Shown: positions 11,497 through 21,184, counted from the first letter of the stretch. The stretch is DNA of 64,000 bases from Alligator mississippiensis (GCF_030867095.1 NC_081837.1:18892001-18956000), one strand, 5' to 3'. A program made the numbers and translations. The notes: generated by a model not told the origin, from the sequence alone.

Positions 11497-12004
11497 TGTG
11501 GAATCAGAAAAAATATATGCCTTAAACTTTGATTATTTTAGTTATAAGATGACATAACCGCTTTGTGTAGAATTGCTGGCTCAGTACAGTAGAACAGATA
11601 AGGGCAAGTGTTTGTTCTTTGTAACTCTTCTGCAAATGCTTCGCTCACCGCGGCCTTGAAGGTAGAAAAAAAAAAAAAGTATGTACAAAGTAGATTTCCA
11701 GGTGCAAGAAGGAGGTCTGTGAACTAACCCTATCTCCCCCATAATTCCCATCCTGATAACAGCAAAGAAATAATGAAGTAATATTATAGCCGCTTTTCAT
11801 GCTAATTTCACTATATGATCACGTGAGTTGTAAGCGACTGTTAAAAAGTATATAAGCCTCCTGATTTTGCTCTTGGGGGGGGACCCCTTCCAAGTGCTTG
11901 GGAAATCCATGTCACTTTGGAACTCCCCCTACAGCTGTAGTTTCTTTTGAATAAAAGCTTCTGCTGACCTGACCCAAAAGTACTCTGTGTGTGTTTCCAC
12001 GACA
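11497..12004 (+). mobile_element. Solo LTR of an endogenous retrovirus, 508 bp
   Basis: The block begins TGTGG and ends CCACGACA and is flanked by a 4-bp direct duplication, ggac, at 11493-11496 and 12005-12008. Inside are a TATA box (gtatataag at about 11848) and a polyadenylation signal (gaataaaag at about 11949). A 4-bp target duplication points to a gammaretrovirus-like class I element. No internal genes flank it, so it is a solo LTR left by recombination. It looks whole. Confidence 0.85.
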
Positions 12005-12008
12005 GGAC

Positions 12009-12220
12009 ACAGACATCCATTGTTCCAAAGGAGAAAGCTTCCTTAAGGGTCTGATACCCGATCACTGTGACCTCCTGTTCTTTGAGATCAATACCCCTTG
12101 TCCCATGCAGTTTATTGCCAGTACTCCCTAACCACCAAATTTGGATCCTTGGGGAATCCCATGGTCCAGGACACACAGACTCCAGCAATTCACATAGCAA
12201 AAGCAAAAGCAACCAGATAA
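12009..12220. other. No feature seen between the solo LTR and the tRNA array
   Basis: About 210 bp without recognisable genes, repeats or tRNA remnants. Confidence 0.4.
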
Positions 12221-12249
12221 CTCCACTCTACCAGCTGAGCTACCAAAGG
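12221..12249 (-). pseudogene. tRNA-Tyr 5' fragment, left edge of the array
   Basis: Minus-strand sequence corresponds to the acceptor 5' strand, D-arm (tagctcagctggtagag) and start of the anticodon stem of the array tRNA-Tyr genes, with several changes. The rest of the gene is absent. The following 12250-12300 is a diverged copy of the type-2 flank seen beside intact genes. It marks the decayed left border of the array. Confidence 0.7.
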
Positions 12250-12350
12250 CAAAACACCCACCCCCTCTTGGACCTTCAGATAACACATGCCCAAAAGCAT
12301 GTGTTCCTGGAGAGGAAAGCCCAGCCAGAGCCACCACTCCCCCTCTAATA

Positions 12351-12422
12351 GCCGGAGTAGCTCAGTTGGGAGAGCATTGAGTGAAGATCTAAAGGTCCCT
12401 GGATCAATCCCGGGTTTCGGCA
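12351..12422 (+). pseudogene. tRNA-Phe(GAA), degenerate copy
   Basis: This 72-base copy keeps the A box, the GAA anticodon and the T-arm of type-1 Phe genes. It has lost one base and has other changes in the 5' side of the anticodon stem, so the stem cannot pair properly. It is the leftmost Phe gene of the array and probably non-functional. Confidence 0.85.
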
Positions 12423-12545
12423 GCTCTCGGGTCTTCCTTTGGCTGTCACTGCCTACTCCAGCCTGCCCCTTCTTTGCTTCCTGGCCACCCGTGGGCCAGC
12501 CTCACCCCTGCCGCCTAACCCACTTGCACTCCCAGAGACAGGTTC

Positions 12546-12550
12546 TTTTT
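12546..12550 (+). terminator. First T-run downstream of the pair-1 Phe gene
   Basis: TTTTT lies 124 bp after the Phe 3' end. No run of four or more T occurs closer. The equivalent site recurs in every unit, and in pair 2 it is the T-run at 14493-14497. If pol III stops here, the Phe precursor has an unusually long trailer. Confidence 0.5.
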
Positions 12551-12679
12551 GCCATGGGCAGCGCCTCCCAGGCAGGCAGTAGGCCCTTTTGGTGTGCCCT
12601 TGCACAACTCTCCAGTGCTCACCTTGCACACAAGCTGTCCCTGCCACCCCCAGGTGCAGAGCTTTCCTGTACAAGCCCC

Positions 12680-12683
12680 AAAA
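12680..12683 (-). terminator. Pol III terminator of the pair-1 Tyr gene
   Basis: On the minus strand TTTT follows the Tyr discriminator base after 9 bases, a standard pol III stop. The same CCCAAAAGGG block stands beside every Tyr gene of the array. Confidence 0.7.
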
Positions 12684-12692
12684 GGGAGGCGC

Positions 12693-12780
12693 TCCTTCGA
12701 GCCAGACTCGAACCAGCCACCTAAGGATGTCTTGCCCAACCCTCTACAGTCCTCCGCTCTACCAGCTGAGCTACCGAAGG
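12693..12780 (-). tRNA. tRNA-Tyr(GTA), type 1, with 15-bp intron
   Basis: The minus strand gives 37 + 36 bases of a canonical vertebrate tRNA-Tyr with anticodon GTA. A 15-base intron (agggttgggcaagac) lies after position 37, where nuclear tRNA-Tyr introns always sit. G at the third base from the intron 3' end can pair with C32, the known anticodon-intron pair used by the splicing endonuclease. The A box (TAGCTCAGCTGG) and B box (GGTTCGAGTC) match consensus. This copy alone has a G52-T62 wobble in the T-stem. Confidence 0.93.
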
Positions 12781-13150
12781 AAACGCAGCCCCCTTCTTTT
12801 GTAGCGTCAGGTAACACTCACCCAAAAGCACCTGGCTCACCCACCAGGGACCCAGCACTCCTGCCACCATCACCGTCCCCTCCCGCTCGGCCCTCTGCTC
12901 CCTGCCCTGCCTCCCGGCGAGCCCTGGGCTCTTTGGCACTCGCGCCTGCCAGCCTCGCGCTGCTCTCGCCCAACTACCACCCGCCACATGCACCAGCCCC
13001 AGGAAGGCCAGGTGCAGGGCCCGCCAGGTCGCACATCCCACACAAGGCCAGCCAGTGCCCTCCCAAAGGAGGCCACAGCTGCTGGCCATCAAGCCCAGCC
13101 CCTGCCATGTAGCCGGCCTGGAGTCTGGCAGCCGCAGGCTCCCCAGGCCG

Positions 13151-14117
13151 TGTGGCGGGCCAGTAGGGGGCGCTCCTGCCTTGAGCCGCCCTCCTCACTG
13201 CGCCCGACCACCTTCCAGGCTCCGAGTGCCTCCCTGGGGTGCCTCACGTCCGGCCGACCCCTTCCCTGCAGCACACCCGCTAGCCTGGGCTTCCCGCTGC
13301 CACCACCCACCCAAGGCTCTGGACTCAATTCTGGCTCTGCGCACCTTGGAAAACACAGGCCTGATCGTCCACTTGGCACTACACCCAATACAGGCACTTG
13401 GGGCACTTTCCCAAGTCAGGGCCTTAATAGGAAAGTGTCCCTTAGTCCACAGACCTAAGGGGCCACCTCGGCATAACTTAGACCCACCCCTCAACAAGTC
13501 TCCCACACCGGTCACAAAGGAGAACGTTATTGATTACAGGGGGTAGGGTGAAAACAGGGTAAAAGGTAGAGCAGCGTCATGGAAATATCACAGGGATCAA
13601 TCCCATAGAGCAAACCAGCACGGCTGAGGTAGCCTTTTGATCACGCATCTGAGTTACTGTAAGCTACGGATCTAGTTGGATGTCGAGTAGCTTACTCACC
13701 CGCATCATCCAGAGCTGGTTGCAGTTTTGCTCTGGAGGCAGGTCACTCTTTGAGGAGAAAGCCAGTTTCAGATGGTGAAGCTCCTCTGCCAGTTTCAGAT
13801 GCATCTCGATGACCGCATGGCTAATGGCTGCCTTCTTCCTGGACCGGGCCTTTAAATAACCTTTCTGACCTCAGCAGCCCGGGCCAATCGAAGCTGCCAG
13901 TGCTGGCCACTAGCCAACCAACTTACAAAGCATCACGGGTCACCTGGGCCCCTGAAGGGGCTTTTTCCCTCCCCCTCCCCACCGACCAGACCAGAGAATC
14001 CTCTTCGGAGGCACCAGGCTTTTGTGATCCCCCGCCCTGAGGAATTCAACACCAGCCTCTCACGCTGGCAGAGACAGATTTCTGGAGAGGGACACAGACG
14101 GTGGCAATTGTGCCACA
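13151..14117 (-). mobile_element. Solo LTR inside unit U1, 967 bp
   Basis: Compared with the pair-2 spacer, the pair-1 spacer carries an insertion that begins TGTGGC and ends GCCACA. It is flanked by ggccg (13146-13150) and ggcct (14118-14122), a 5-bp target duplication with one change. On the minus strand it has a CCAAT box, a TATA-like gttatttaaa (13851-13860) and a typical LTR 3' end. The same insertion at the same site in the other nine long units shows that it entered before the array expanded. The family was not determined. It looks whole as a solo LTR. Confidence 0.8.
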
Positions 14118-14296
14118 GGCCTTGCCACTTCTTGGCTCCCCTTGTCAAGCACGGGCACTGGCCAAGCAGCCGCAGGTCCCGGAGCCAGGCAAGAGGCCCA
14201 GGCGCCTGCAGCCCAGAGCCCCAAGCCCAGCCTTCCACCTTGGGCTCAGGGCCTGGGGAGGAAGGCCCAGCCAGAGCCACCACAGGCCCCCTGGCA

Positions 14297-14369
14297 GCCG
14301 GAGTAGCTCAGTTGGGAGAGCGTTAGACTGAAGATCTAAAGGTCCCTGGATCGATCCCGGGCTTCGGCA
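14297..14369 (+). tRNA. tRNA-Phe(GAA), type 2
   Basis: A 73-base cloverleaf with anticodon GAA, A box TAGCTCAGTTGGG and G37 as needed for wybutosine. Acceptor GCCGGAG pairs with CTTCGGC (one G-T), and the discriminator is A. The T-loop is ATCGATC: position 54 is A instead of the usual T. Type 2 differs from type 1 by G57 and C66, the latter giving a better G7-C66 pair. Confidence 0.93.
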
Positions 14370-14639
14370 GCCCTCGGGTCTTCCTTTGGCTGCTGCTGGC
14401 TACCCAAGCCTGCTCCCCCTTTGCTTCCTGGCCACCCGTGGGCCAGCCTCACCCCTGCTGCCTAATCCCCTTGCGCTCGCAGAGAGGAAGACTTTTTCGC
14501 AGGGGCAGCGCCTCCCAGGCAGGCAGTAGGCCCTTTTGGTGTGCCCTTGCACAACTCAGCAGCGCTCACCTTCCACGCAAGCTGCCCCTGCCACCCTCAG
14601 GTGCAGAGCTTTCCTATGCAAGCCCCAAAAGGGAGGCGT

Positions 14640-14727
14640 TCCTTCGAGCCGGACTCGAATCAGCCACCTAAGGATGTCTTGCCCAACGCTCTACAGTCCT
14701 CTGCTCTACCAGCTGAGCTACCGAAAG
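14640..14727 (-). tRNA. tRNA-Tyr(GTA), type 2, with intron and T-stem mismatch
   Basis: Same layout as type 1 with a 15-base intron (agcgttgggcaagac). It differs by T2 (T2-G71 wobble), A26, and A53, which faces C61 and breaks the last T-stem pair. It also changes the second G of the B box. These changes recur in all ten type-2 Tyr genes. It may be weakly transcribed or poorly folded. A TTTT stop lies 9 bases downstream. Confidence 0.88.
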
Positions 14728-15629
14728 AAAAACACCCCCTCGCTCTTGCAGCATCAGGTAACACACGCCCAAAAGTACCTGGCTCACCCACCCAGGACCC
14801 AGCACTCCTGCCACCATCACCGTCCCCTCCCGCTCGGCCCTCTGCTCCTTGCCCTGCCACCCGGTGAGCCCTGAGCTCTTTGGCACTCGCACCTGCCAGC
14901 CAGGCGCTGCTCTCGCCCAGCTAACACCCGCCACATGCACCAGCCCCAGGAAGGCCAGGTGAGGGCCCGCCAGGTTGCACATCCCACTGGGCGGCCCACC
15001 CCACCCCACCCCACCCCACCCCAACCCAACCCAGGGCTGCGGCTGGGCCGCCTACCTCTCCCCTTACATTCCCCATTCGGCTTTCCCCGCAGGCCCCACT
15101 CACCGCCAAGACCACACGCCTGTCCCTCTGGGTCAGGCCTCCACAGGTTCCACATGCCTTGCCTTCGACAGCCTGCCTGACACCAGCCCGGCTCCAGAGA
15201 CGCCTGTCTGAAGAAGGAGACGCACCAGCTGCCGCGTCCCACGGCCTGAGCGCGCAGGGAACGCGCTCGCTGCCCACCCCAAACGGGTCTCGCCCGCAGC
15301 CGACCTGGGCAGGGTTTGGCTGGGCTTAGCCGTCTAGGCTTGGTCTCGCCTGCCTGGCACGGCTGCATTGCCTCCAGCCCTGGCCACACAAGGCCAGCCA
15401 GTGCCCTCCCAAAGGAGGCCACAGCTGCTGGCCATCAAGCCCAGCCCCTGCCCTGTAGCCGGCCCGGAGCCTGGCAGCCGCAGGCTGCCCACGCCGTGCC
15501 ACTTCTTGGGCCTCCCTTGTCAAGCACGGGTGCTGGCCAAGCAACCGCAGGTCCGGGAGCCAAGCAAGACGCCCAGAGCCCCAAGCCCAGCCTTCCACCT
15601 TGGGCTCAGGGCCTGGGGAGATAGGCCCA

Positions 15630-15702
15630 GCCGGAGTAGCTCAGTTGGGAGAGCGTTAGACTGAAGATCTAAAGGTCCCTGGATCAATCCCGGGTTTCGG
15701 CA
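15630..15702 (+). tRNA. tRNA-Phe(GAA), type 1
   Basis: Anticodon GAA with G37 and discriminator A. The T-loop is ATCAATC (A54, A57). The acceptor 3' strand TTTCGGC gives G5-T68 and G7-T66 wobbles. This is the reference copy for type 1. Confidence 0.92.
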
Positions 15703-15972
15703 GCTCTCAGGTCTTCCTTTGGCTGTCGCTGCCTACTCCAGCCTGCCCCTTCTTTGCTTCCTGGCCACCTGTGGGCCAGCCTCACCCCTGCCGCCTAACC
15801 CACTTGCGCTCCCAGAGACAGGTTCTTTTTGCCATGGGCAGCGCCTCCCAGGCAGGCAGTAGGCCCTTTTGGTGTGCCCTTGCACAACTCTCCAGTGCTC
15901 ACCTTGCACACAAGCTGTCCCTGCCACCCCCAGGTGCAGAGCTTTCCTGTACAAGCCCCAAAAGGGAGGCGC

Positions 15973-16060
15973 TCCTTCGAGCCGGACTCGAACCAGCCAC
16001 CTAAGGATGTCTTGCCCAACCCTCTACAGTCCTCCGCTCTACCAGCTGAGCTACCGAAGG
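15973..16060 (-). tRNA. tRNA-Tyr(GTA), type 1, with 15-bp intron
   Basis: Reference type-1 copy: full T-stem GCTGG/CCGGC, B box GGTTCGAGTCC, acceptor CCTTCGG paired with TCGAAGG, discriminator A. No deviation seen. Confidence 0.95.
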
Positions 16061-16430
16061 AAACGCAGCCCCCTTCTTTTGTAGCGTCAGGTAACACTCA
16101 CCCAAAAGCACCTGGCTCACCCACCAGGGACCCAGCACTCCTGCCACCATCACCGTCCCCTCCCGCTCGGCCCTCTGCTCCCTGCCCTGCCTCCCGGCGA
16201 GCCCTGGGCTCTTTGGCACTCGCACCTGCCAGCCTCGCGCTGCTCTCGCCCAACTACCACCCGCCACATGCACCAGCCCCAGGAAGGCCAGGTGCAGGGC
16301 CCGCCAGGTCGCACATCCCACACAAGGCCAGCCAGTGCCCTCCCAAAGGAGGCCACAGCTGCTGGCCATCAAGCCCAGCCCCTGCCATGTAGCCGGCCTG
16401 GAGTCTGGCAGCCGCAGGCTCCCCAGGCCG

Positions 16431-17392
16431 TGTGGCGGGCCAGTAGGGGGCGCTCCTGCCTTGAGCCGCCCTCCTCACTGCGCCCGACCACCTTCCAGGC
16501 TCCGAGTGCCTCCCTGGGGTGCCTCACGTCCGGCCGACCCCTTCCCTGCAGCACACCCGCTAGCCTGGGCTTCCCGCTGCCACCACCCACCCAAGGCTCT
16601 GGACTCAATTCTGGCTCTGCGCACCTTGGAAAACACAGGCCTGATCGTCCACTTGGCACTACACCCAATACAGGCACTTGGGGCACTTTCCCAAGTCAGG
16701 GCCTTAATAGGAAAGTGTCCCTTAGTCCACAGACCTAAGGGGCCACCTCGGCATAACTTAGACCCACCCCTCAACAAGTCTCCCACACCGGTCACAAAGG
16801 AGAACGTTATTGATTACAGGGGGTAGGGTGAAAACAGGGTAAAAGGTAGAGCAGCGTCATGGAAATATCACAGGGATCAATCCCATAGAGCAAACCAGCA
16901 CGGCTGAGGTAGCCTTTTGATCACGCATCTGAGTTACTGTAAGCTACGGATCTAGTTGGATCTCGAGTAGCTTACTCACCCGCATCATCCAGAGCTGGTT
17001 GCAGTTTTGCTCTGGAGGCAGGTCACTCTTTGAGGAGAAAGCCAGTTTCAGATGGTGAAGCTCCTCTGCCAGTTTCAGATGCATCTCGATGACCGCATGG
17101 CTAATGGCTGCCTTCTTCCTGGACCGGGCCTTTAAATAACCTTTCTGACCTCAGCAGCCCGGGCCAATCGAAGCTGCCAGTGCTGGCCACTAGCCAACCA
17201 ACTTACAAAGCATCACGGGTCACCTGGGCCCCTGAAGGGGCTTTTTCCCTCCCCCTCCCCACCGACCAGAGAATCCTCTTCGGAGGCACCAGGCTTTTGT
17301 GATCCCCCGCCCTGAGGAATTCAACACCAGCCTCTCACGCTGGCAGAGACAGATTTCTGGAGAGGGACACAGACGGTGGCAATTGTGCCACA
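16431..17392 (-). mobile_element. Solo LTR inside unit U2, 962 bp
   Basis: Same insertion and flanking ggccg/ggcct as in U1, shorter by the 5-bp accag repeat. It looks whole as a solo LTR. Confidence 0.8.
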
Positions 17393-17571
17393 GGCCTTGC
17401 CACTTCTTGGCTCCCCTTGTCAAGCACGGGCACTGGCCAAGCAGCCGCAGGTCCCGGAGCCAGGCAAGAGGCCCAGGCGCCTGCAGCCCAGAGCCCCAAG
17501 CCCAGCCTTCCACCTTGGGCTCAGGGCCTGGGGAGGAAGGCCCAGCCAGAGCCACCACAGGCCCCCTGGCA

Positions 17572-17644
17572 GCCGGAGTAGCTCAGTTGGGAGAGCGTTA
17601 GACTGAAGATCTAAAGGTCCCTGGATCGATCCCGGGCTTCGGCA
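17572..17644 (+). tRNA. tRNA-Phe(GAA), type 2
   Basis: Identical by eye to the copy at 14297-14369, including A54, G57 and C66. Confidence 0.93.
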
Positions 17645-17914
17645 GCCCTCGGGTCTTCCTTTGGCTGCTGCTGGCTACCCAAGCCTGCTCCCCCTTTGCT
17701 TCCTGGCCACCCATGGGCCAGCCTCACCCCTGCTGCCTAATCCCCTTGCGCTCGCAGAGAGGAAGACTTTTTCGCAGGGGCAGCGCCTCCCAGGCAGGCA
17801 GTAGGCCCTTTTGGTGTGCCCTTGCACAACTCAGCAGCGCTCACCTTCCACGCAAGCTGCCCCTGCCACCCTCAGGTGCAGAGCTTTCCTATGCAAGCCC
17901 CAAAAGGGAGGCGT

Positions 17915-18002
17915 TCCTTCGAGCCGGACTCGAATCAGCCACCTAAGGATGTCTTGCCCAACGCTCTACAGTCCTCTGCTCTACCAGCTGAGCTACCGAA
18001 AG
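17915..18002 (-). tRNA. tRNA-Tyr(GTA), type 2, with intron and T-stem mismatch
   Basis: Carries T2, A26 and A53 opposite C61, as at 14640-14727. The intron is 15 bases. Confidence 0.88.
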
Positions 18003-18899
18003 AAAAACACCCCCTCGCTCTTGCAGCATCAGGTAACACACGCCCAAAAGTACCTGGCTCACCCACCCAGGACCCAGCACTCCTGCCACCATCACCGTCC
18101 CCTCCCGCTCGGCCCTCTGCTCCTTGCCCTGCCACCCGGTGAGCCCTGAGCTCTTTGGCACTCGCACCTGCCAGCCAGGCGCTGCTCTCGCCCAGCTAAC
18201 ACCCGCCACATGCACCAGCCCCAGGAAGGCCAGGTGAGGGCCCGCCAGGTTGCACATCCCACTGGGCGGCCCACCCCACCCCACCCCACCCCAACCCAAC
18301 CCAGGGCTGCGGCTGGGCCGCCTACCTCTCCCCTTACATTCCCCATTCGGCTTTCCCCGCAGGCCCCACTCACCGCCAAGACCACACGCCTGTCCCTCTG
18401 GGTCAGGCCTCCACAGGTTCCACATGCCTTGCCTTCGACAGCCTGCCTGACACCAGCCCGGCTCCAGAGACGCCTGTCTGAAGAAGGAGACGCACCAGCT
18501 GCCGCGTCCCACGGCCTGAGCGCGCAGGGAACGCGCTCGCTGCCCACCCCAAACGGGTCTCGCCCGCAGCCGACCTGGGCAGGGTTTGGCTGGGCTTAGC
18601 CGTCTAGGCTTGGTCTCGCCTGCCTGGCACGGCTGCATTGCCTCCAGCCCTGGCCACACAAGGCCAGCCAGTGCCCTCCCAAAGGAGGCCACAGCTGCTG
18701 GCCATCAAGCCCAGCCCCTGCCCTGTAGCCGGCCCGGAGCCTGGCAGCCGCAGGCTGCCCACGCCGTGCCACTTCTTGGGCCTCCCTTGTCAAGCACGGG
18801 TGCTGGCCAAGCAACCGCAGGTCCGGGAGCCAAGCAAGACGCCCAGAGCCCCAAGCCCAGCCTTCCACCTTGGGCTCAGGGCCTGGGGAGATAGGCCCA

Positions 18900-18972
18900 G
18901 CCGGAGTAGCTCAGTTGGGAGAGCGTTAGACTGAAGATCTAAAGGTCCCTGGATCAATCCCGGGTTTCGGCA
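18900..18972 (+). tRNA. tRNA-Phe(GAA), type 1
   Basis: Matches the type-1 reference at 15630-15702. Confidence 0.92.
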
Positions 18973-19242
18973 GCTCTCAGGTCTTCCTTTGGCTGTCGCT
19001 GCCTACTCCAGCCTGCCCCTTCTTTGCTTCCTGGCCACCTGTGGGCCAGCCTCACCCCTGCCGCCTAACCCACTTGCGCTCCCAGAGACAGGTTCTTTTT
19101 GCCATGGGCAGCGCCTCCCAGGCAGGCAGTAGGCCCTTTTGGTGTGCCCTTGCACAACTCTCCAGTGCTCACCTTGCACACAAGCTGTCCCTGCCACCCC
19201 CAGGTGCAGAGCTTTCCTGTACAAGCCCCAAAAGGGAGGCGC

Positions 19243-19330
19243 TCCTTCGAGCCGGACTCAAACCAGCCACCTAAGGATGTCTTGCCCAACCCTCTACAGT
19301 CCTCCGCTCTACCAGCTGAGCTACCGAAGG
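19243..19330 (-). tRNA. tRNA-Tyr(GTA), type 1, with C56T in the B box
   Basis: Otherwise like other type-1 copies, but the T-loop reads TTTGAGT, so C56 is T. C56 is near invariant: it pairs with G19 in the tRNA elbow and is the base most critical for TFIIIC binding to the B box. This copy is probably silent or poorly folded. Confidence 0.88.
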
Positions 19331-19700
19331 AAACGCAGCCCCCTTCTTTTGTAGCGTCAGGTAACACTCACCCAAAAGCACCTGGCTCACCCACCAGGGA
19401 CCCAGCACTCCTGCCACCATCACCGTCCCCTCCCGCTCGGCCCTCTGCTCCCTGCCCTGCCTCCCGGCGAGCCCTGGGCTCTTTGGCACTCGCGCCTGCC
19501 AGCCTCGCGCTGCTCTCGCCCAACTACCACCCGCCACATGCACCAGCCCCAGGAAGGCCAGGTGCAGGGCCCGCCAGGTCGCACATCCCACACAAGGCCA
19601 GCCAGTGCCCTCCCAAAGGAGGCCACAGCTGCTGGCCATCAAGCCCAGCCCCTGCCATGTAGCCGGCCTGGAGTCTGGCAGCCGCAGGCTCCCCAGGCCG

Positions 19701-20662
19701 TGTGGCGGGCCAGTAGGGGGCGCTCCTGCCTTGAGCCGCCCTCCTCACTGCGCCCGACCACCTTCCAGGCTCCGAGTGCCTCCCTGGGGTGCCTCACGTC
19801 CGGCCGACCCCTTCCCTGCAGCACACCCGCTAGCCTGGGCTTCCCGCTGCCACCACCCACCCAAGGCTCTGGACTCAATTCTGGCTCTGCGCACCTTGGA
19901 AAACACAGGCCTGATCGTCCACTTGGCACTACACCCAATACAGGCACTTGGGGCACTTTCCCAAGTCAGGGCCTTAATAGGAAAGTGTCCCTTAGTCCAC
20001 AGACCTAAGGGGCCACCTCGGCATAACTTAGACCCACCCCTCAACAAGTCTCCCACACCGGTCACAAAGGAGAACGTTATTGATTACAGGGGGTAGGGTG
20101 AAAACAGGGTAAAAGGTAGAGCAGCGTCATGGAAATATCACAGGGATCAATCCCATAGAGCAAACCAGCACGGCTGAGGTAGCCTTTTGATCACGCATCT
20201 GAGTTACTGTAAGCTACGGATCTAGTTGGATCTCGAGTAGCTTACTCACCCGCATCATCCAGAGCTGGTTGCAGTTTTGCTCTGGAGGCAGGTCACTCTT
20301 TGAGGAGAAAGTCAGTTTCAGATGGTGAAGCTCCTCTGCCAGTTTCAGATGCATCTCGATGACTGCATGGCTAATGGCTGCCTTCTTCCTGGACCGGGCC
20401 TTTAAATAACCTTTCTGACCTCAGCAGCCCGGGCCAATCGAAGCTGCCAGTGCTGGCCACTAGCCAACCAACTTACAAAGCATCACGGGTCACCTGGGCC
20501 CCTGAAGGGGCTTTTTCCCTCCCCCTCCCCACCGACCAGAGAATCCTCTTCGGAGGCACCAGGCTTTTGTGATCCCCCGCCCTGAGGAATTCAACACCAG
20601 CCTCTCACGCTGGCAGAGACAGATTTCTGGAGAGGGACACAGACGGTGGCAATTGTGCCACA
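19701..20662 (-). mobile_element. Solo LTR inside unit U3, 962 bp
   Basis: Shares the U2 length and the same insertion site. It looks whole as a solo LTR. Confidence 0.8.
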
Positions 20663-20841
20663 GGCCTTGCCACTTCTTGGCTCCCCTTGTCAAGCACGGG
20701 CACTGGCCAAGCAGCCGCAGGTCCCGGAGCCAGGCAAGAGGCCCAGGCGCCTGCAGCCCAGAGCCCCAAGCCCAGCCTTCCACCTTGGGCTCAGGGCCTG
20801 GGGAGGAAGGCCCAGCCAGAGCCACCACAGGCCCCCTGGCA

Positions 20842-20914
20842 GCCGGAGTAGCTCAGTTGGGAGAGCGTTAGACTGAAGATCTAAAGGTCCCTGGATCGAT
20901 CCCGGGCTTCGGCA
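20842..20914 (+). tRNA. tRNA-Phe(GAA), type 2
   Basis: Matches the type-2 reference at 14297-14369. Confidence 0.93.
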
Positions 20915-21184
20915 GCCCTCGGGTCTTCCTTTGGCTGCTGCTGGCTACCCAAGCCTGCTCCCCCTTTGCTTCCTGGCCACCCGTGGGCCAGCCTCACCCC
21001 TGCTGCCTAATCCCCTTGCGCTCGCAGAGAGGAAGACTTTTTCGCAGGGGCAGCGCCTCCCAGGCAGGCAGTAGGCCCTTTTGGTGTGCCCTTGCACAAC
21101 TCAGCAGCGCTCACCTTCCACGCAAGCTGCCCCTGCCACCCTCAGGTGCAGAGCTTTCCTATGCAAGCCCCAAAAGGGAGGCGT

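Larger units (their letters stand above)
12351..15629. repeat. Array unit U1 (3279 bp)
   Basis: U1 starts at a degenerate Phe gene whose upstream flank resembles the pair-2 flank of other units, so the left edge is itself a mosaic. Markers: 27-bp LTR segment present, 5-bp accag duplication present, VNTR at 14996-15030 with five CCACC and two CCAAC. Confidence 0.95.
15630..18899. repeat. Array unit U2 (3270 bp)
   Basis: Markers: 27-bp LTR segment present, accag duplication absent, VNTR at 18271-18300 with four CCACC and two CCAAC. Confidence 0.95.

Noticed and set aside
12549-13112. A 187-residue plus-strand open frame recurring in most units, with similar long frames at 13055-13546 and 17943-18692
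   Set aside because: The frames overlap tRNA genes on either strand, are proline/alanine/serine-rich in several frames at once, and recur only because the DNA unit does. No domain or start context supports a protein.
13195-13515. A 106-residue minus-strand frame inside the unit LTRs
   Set aside because: It lies wholly in an LTR fossil and has no recognisable protein feature.
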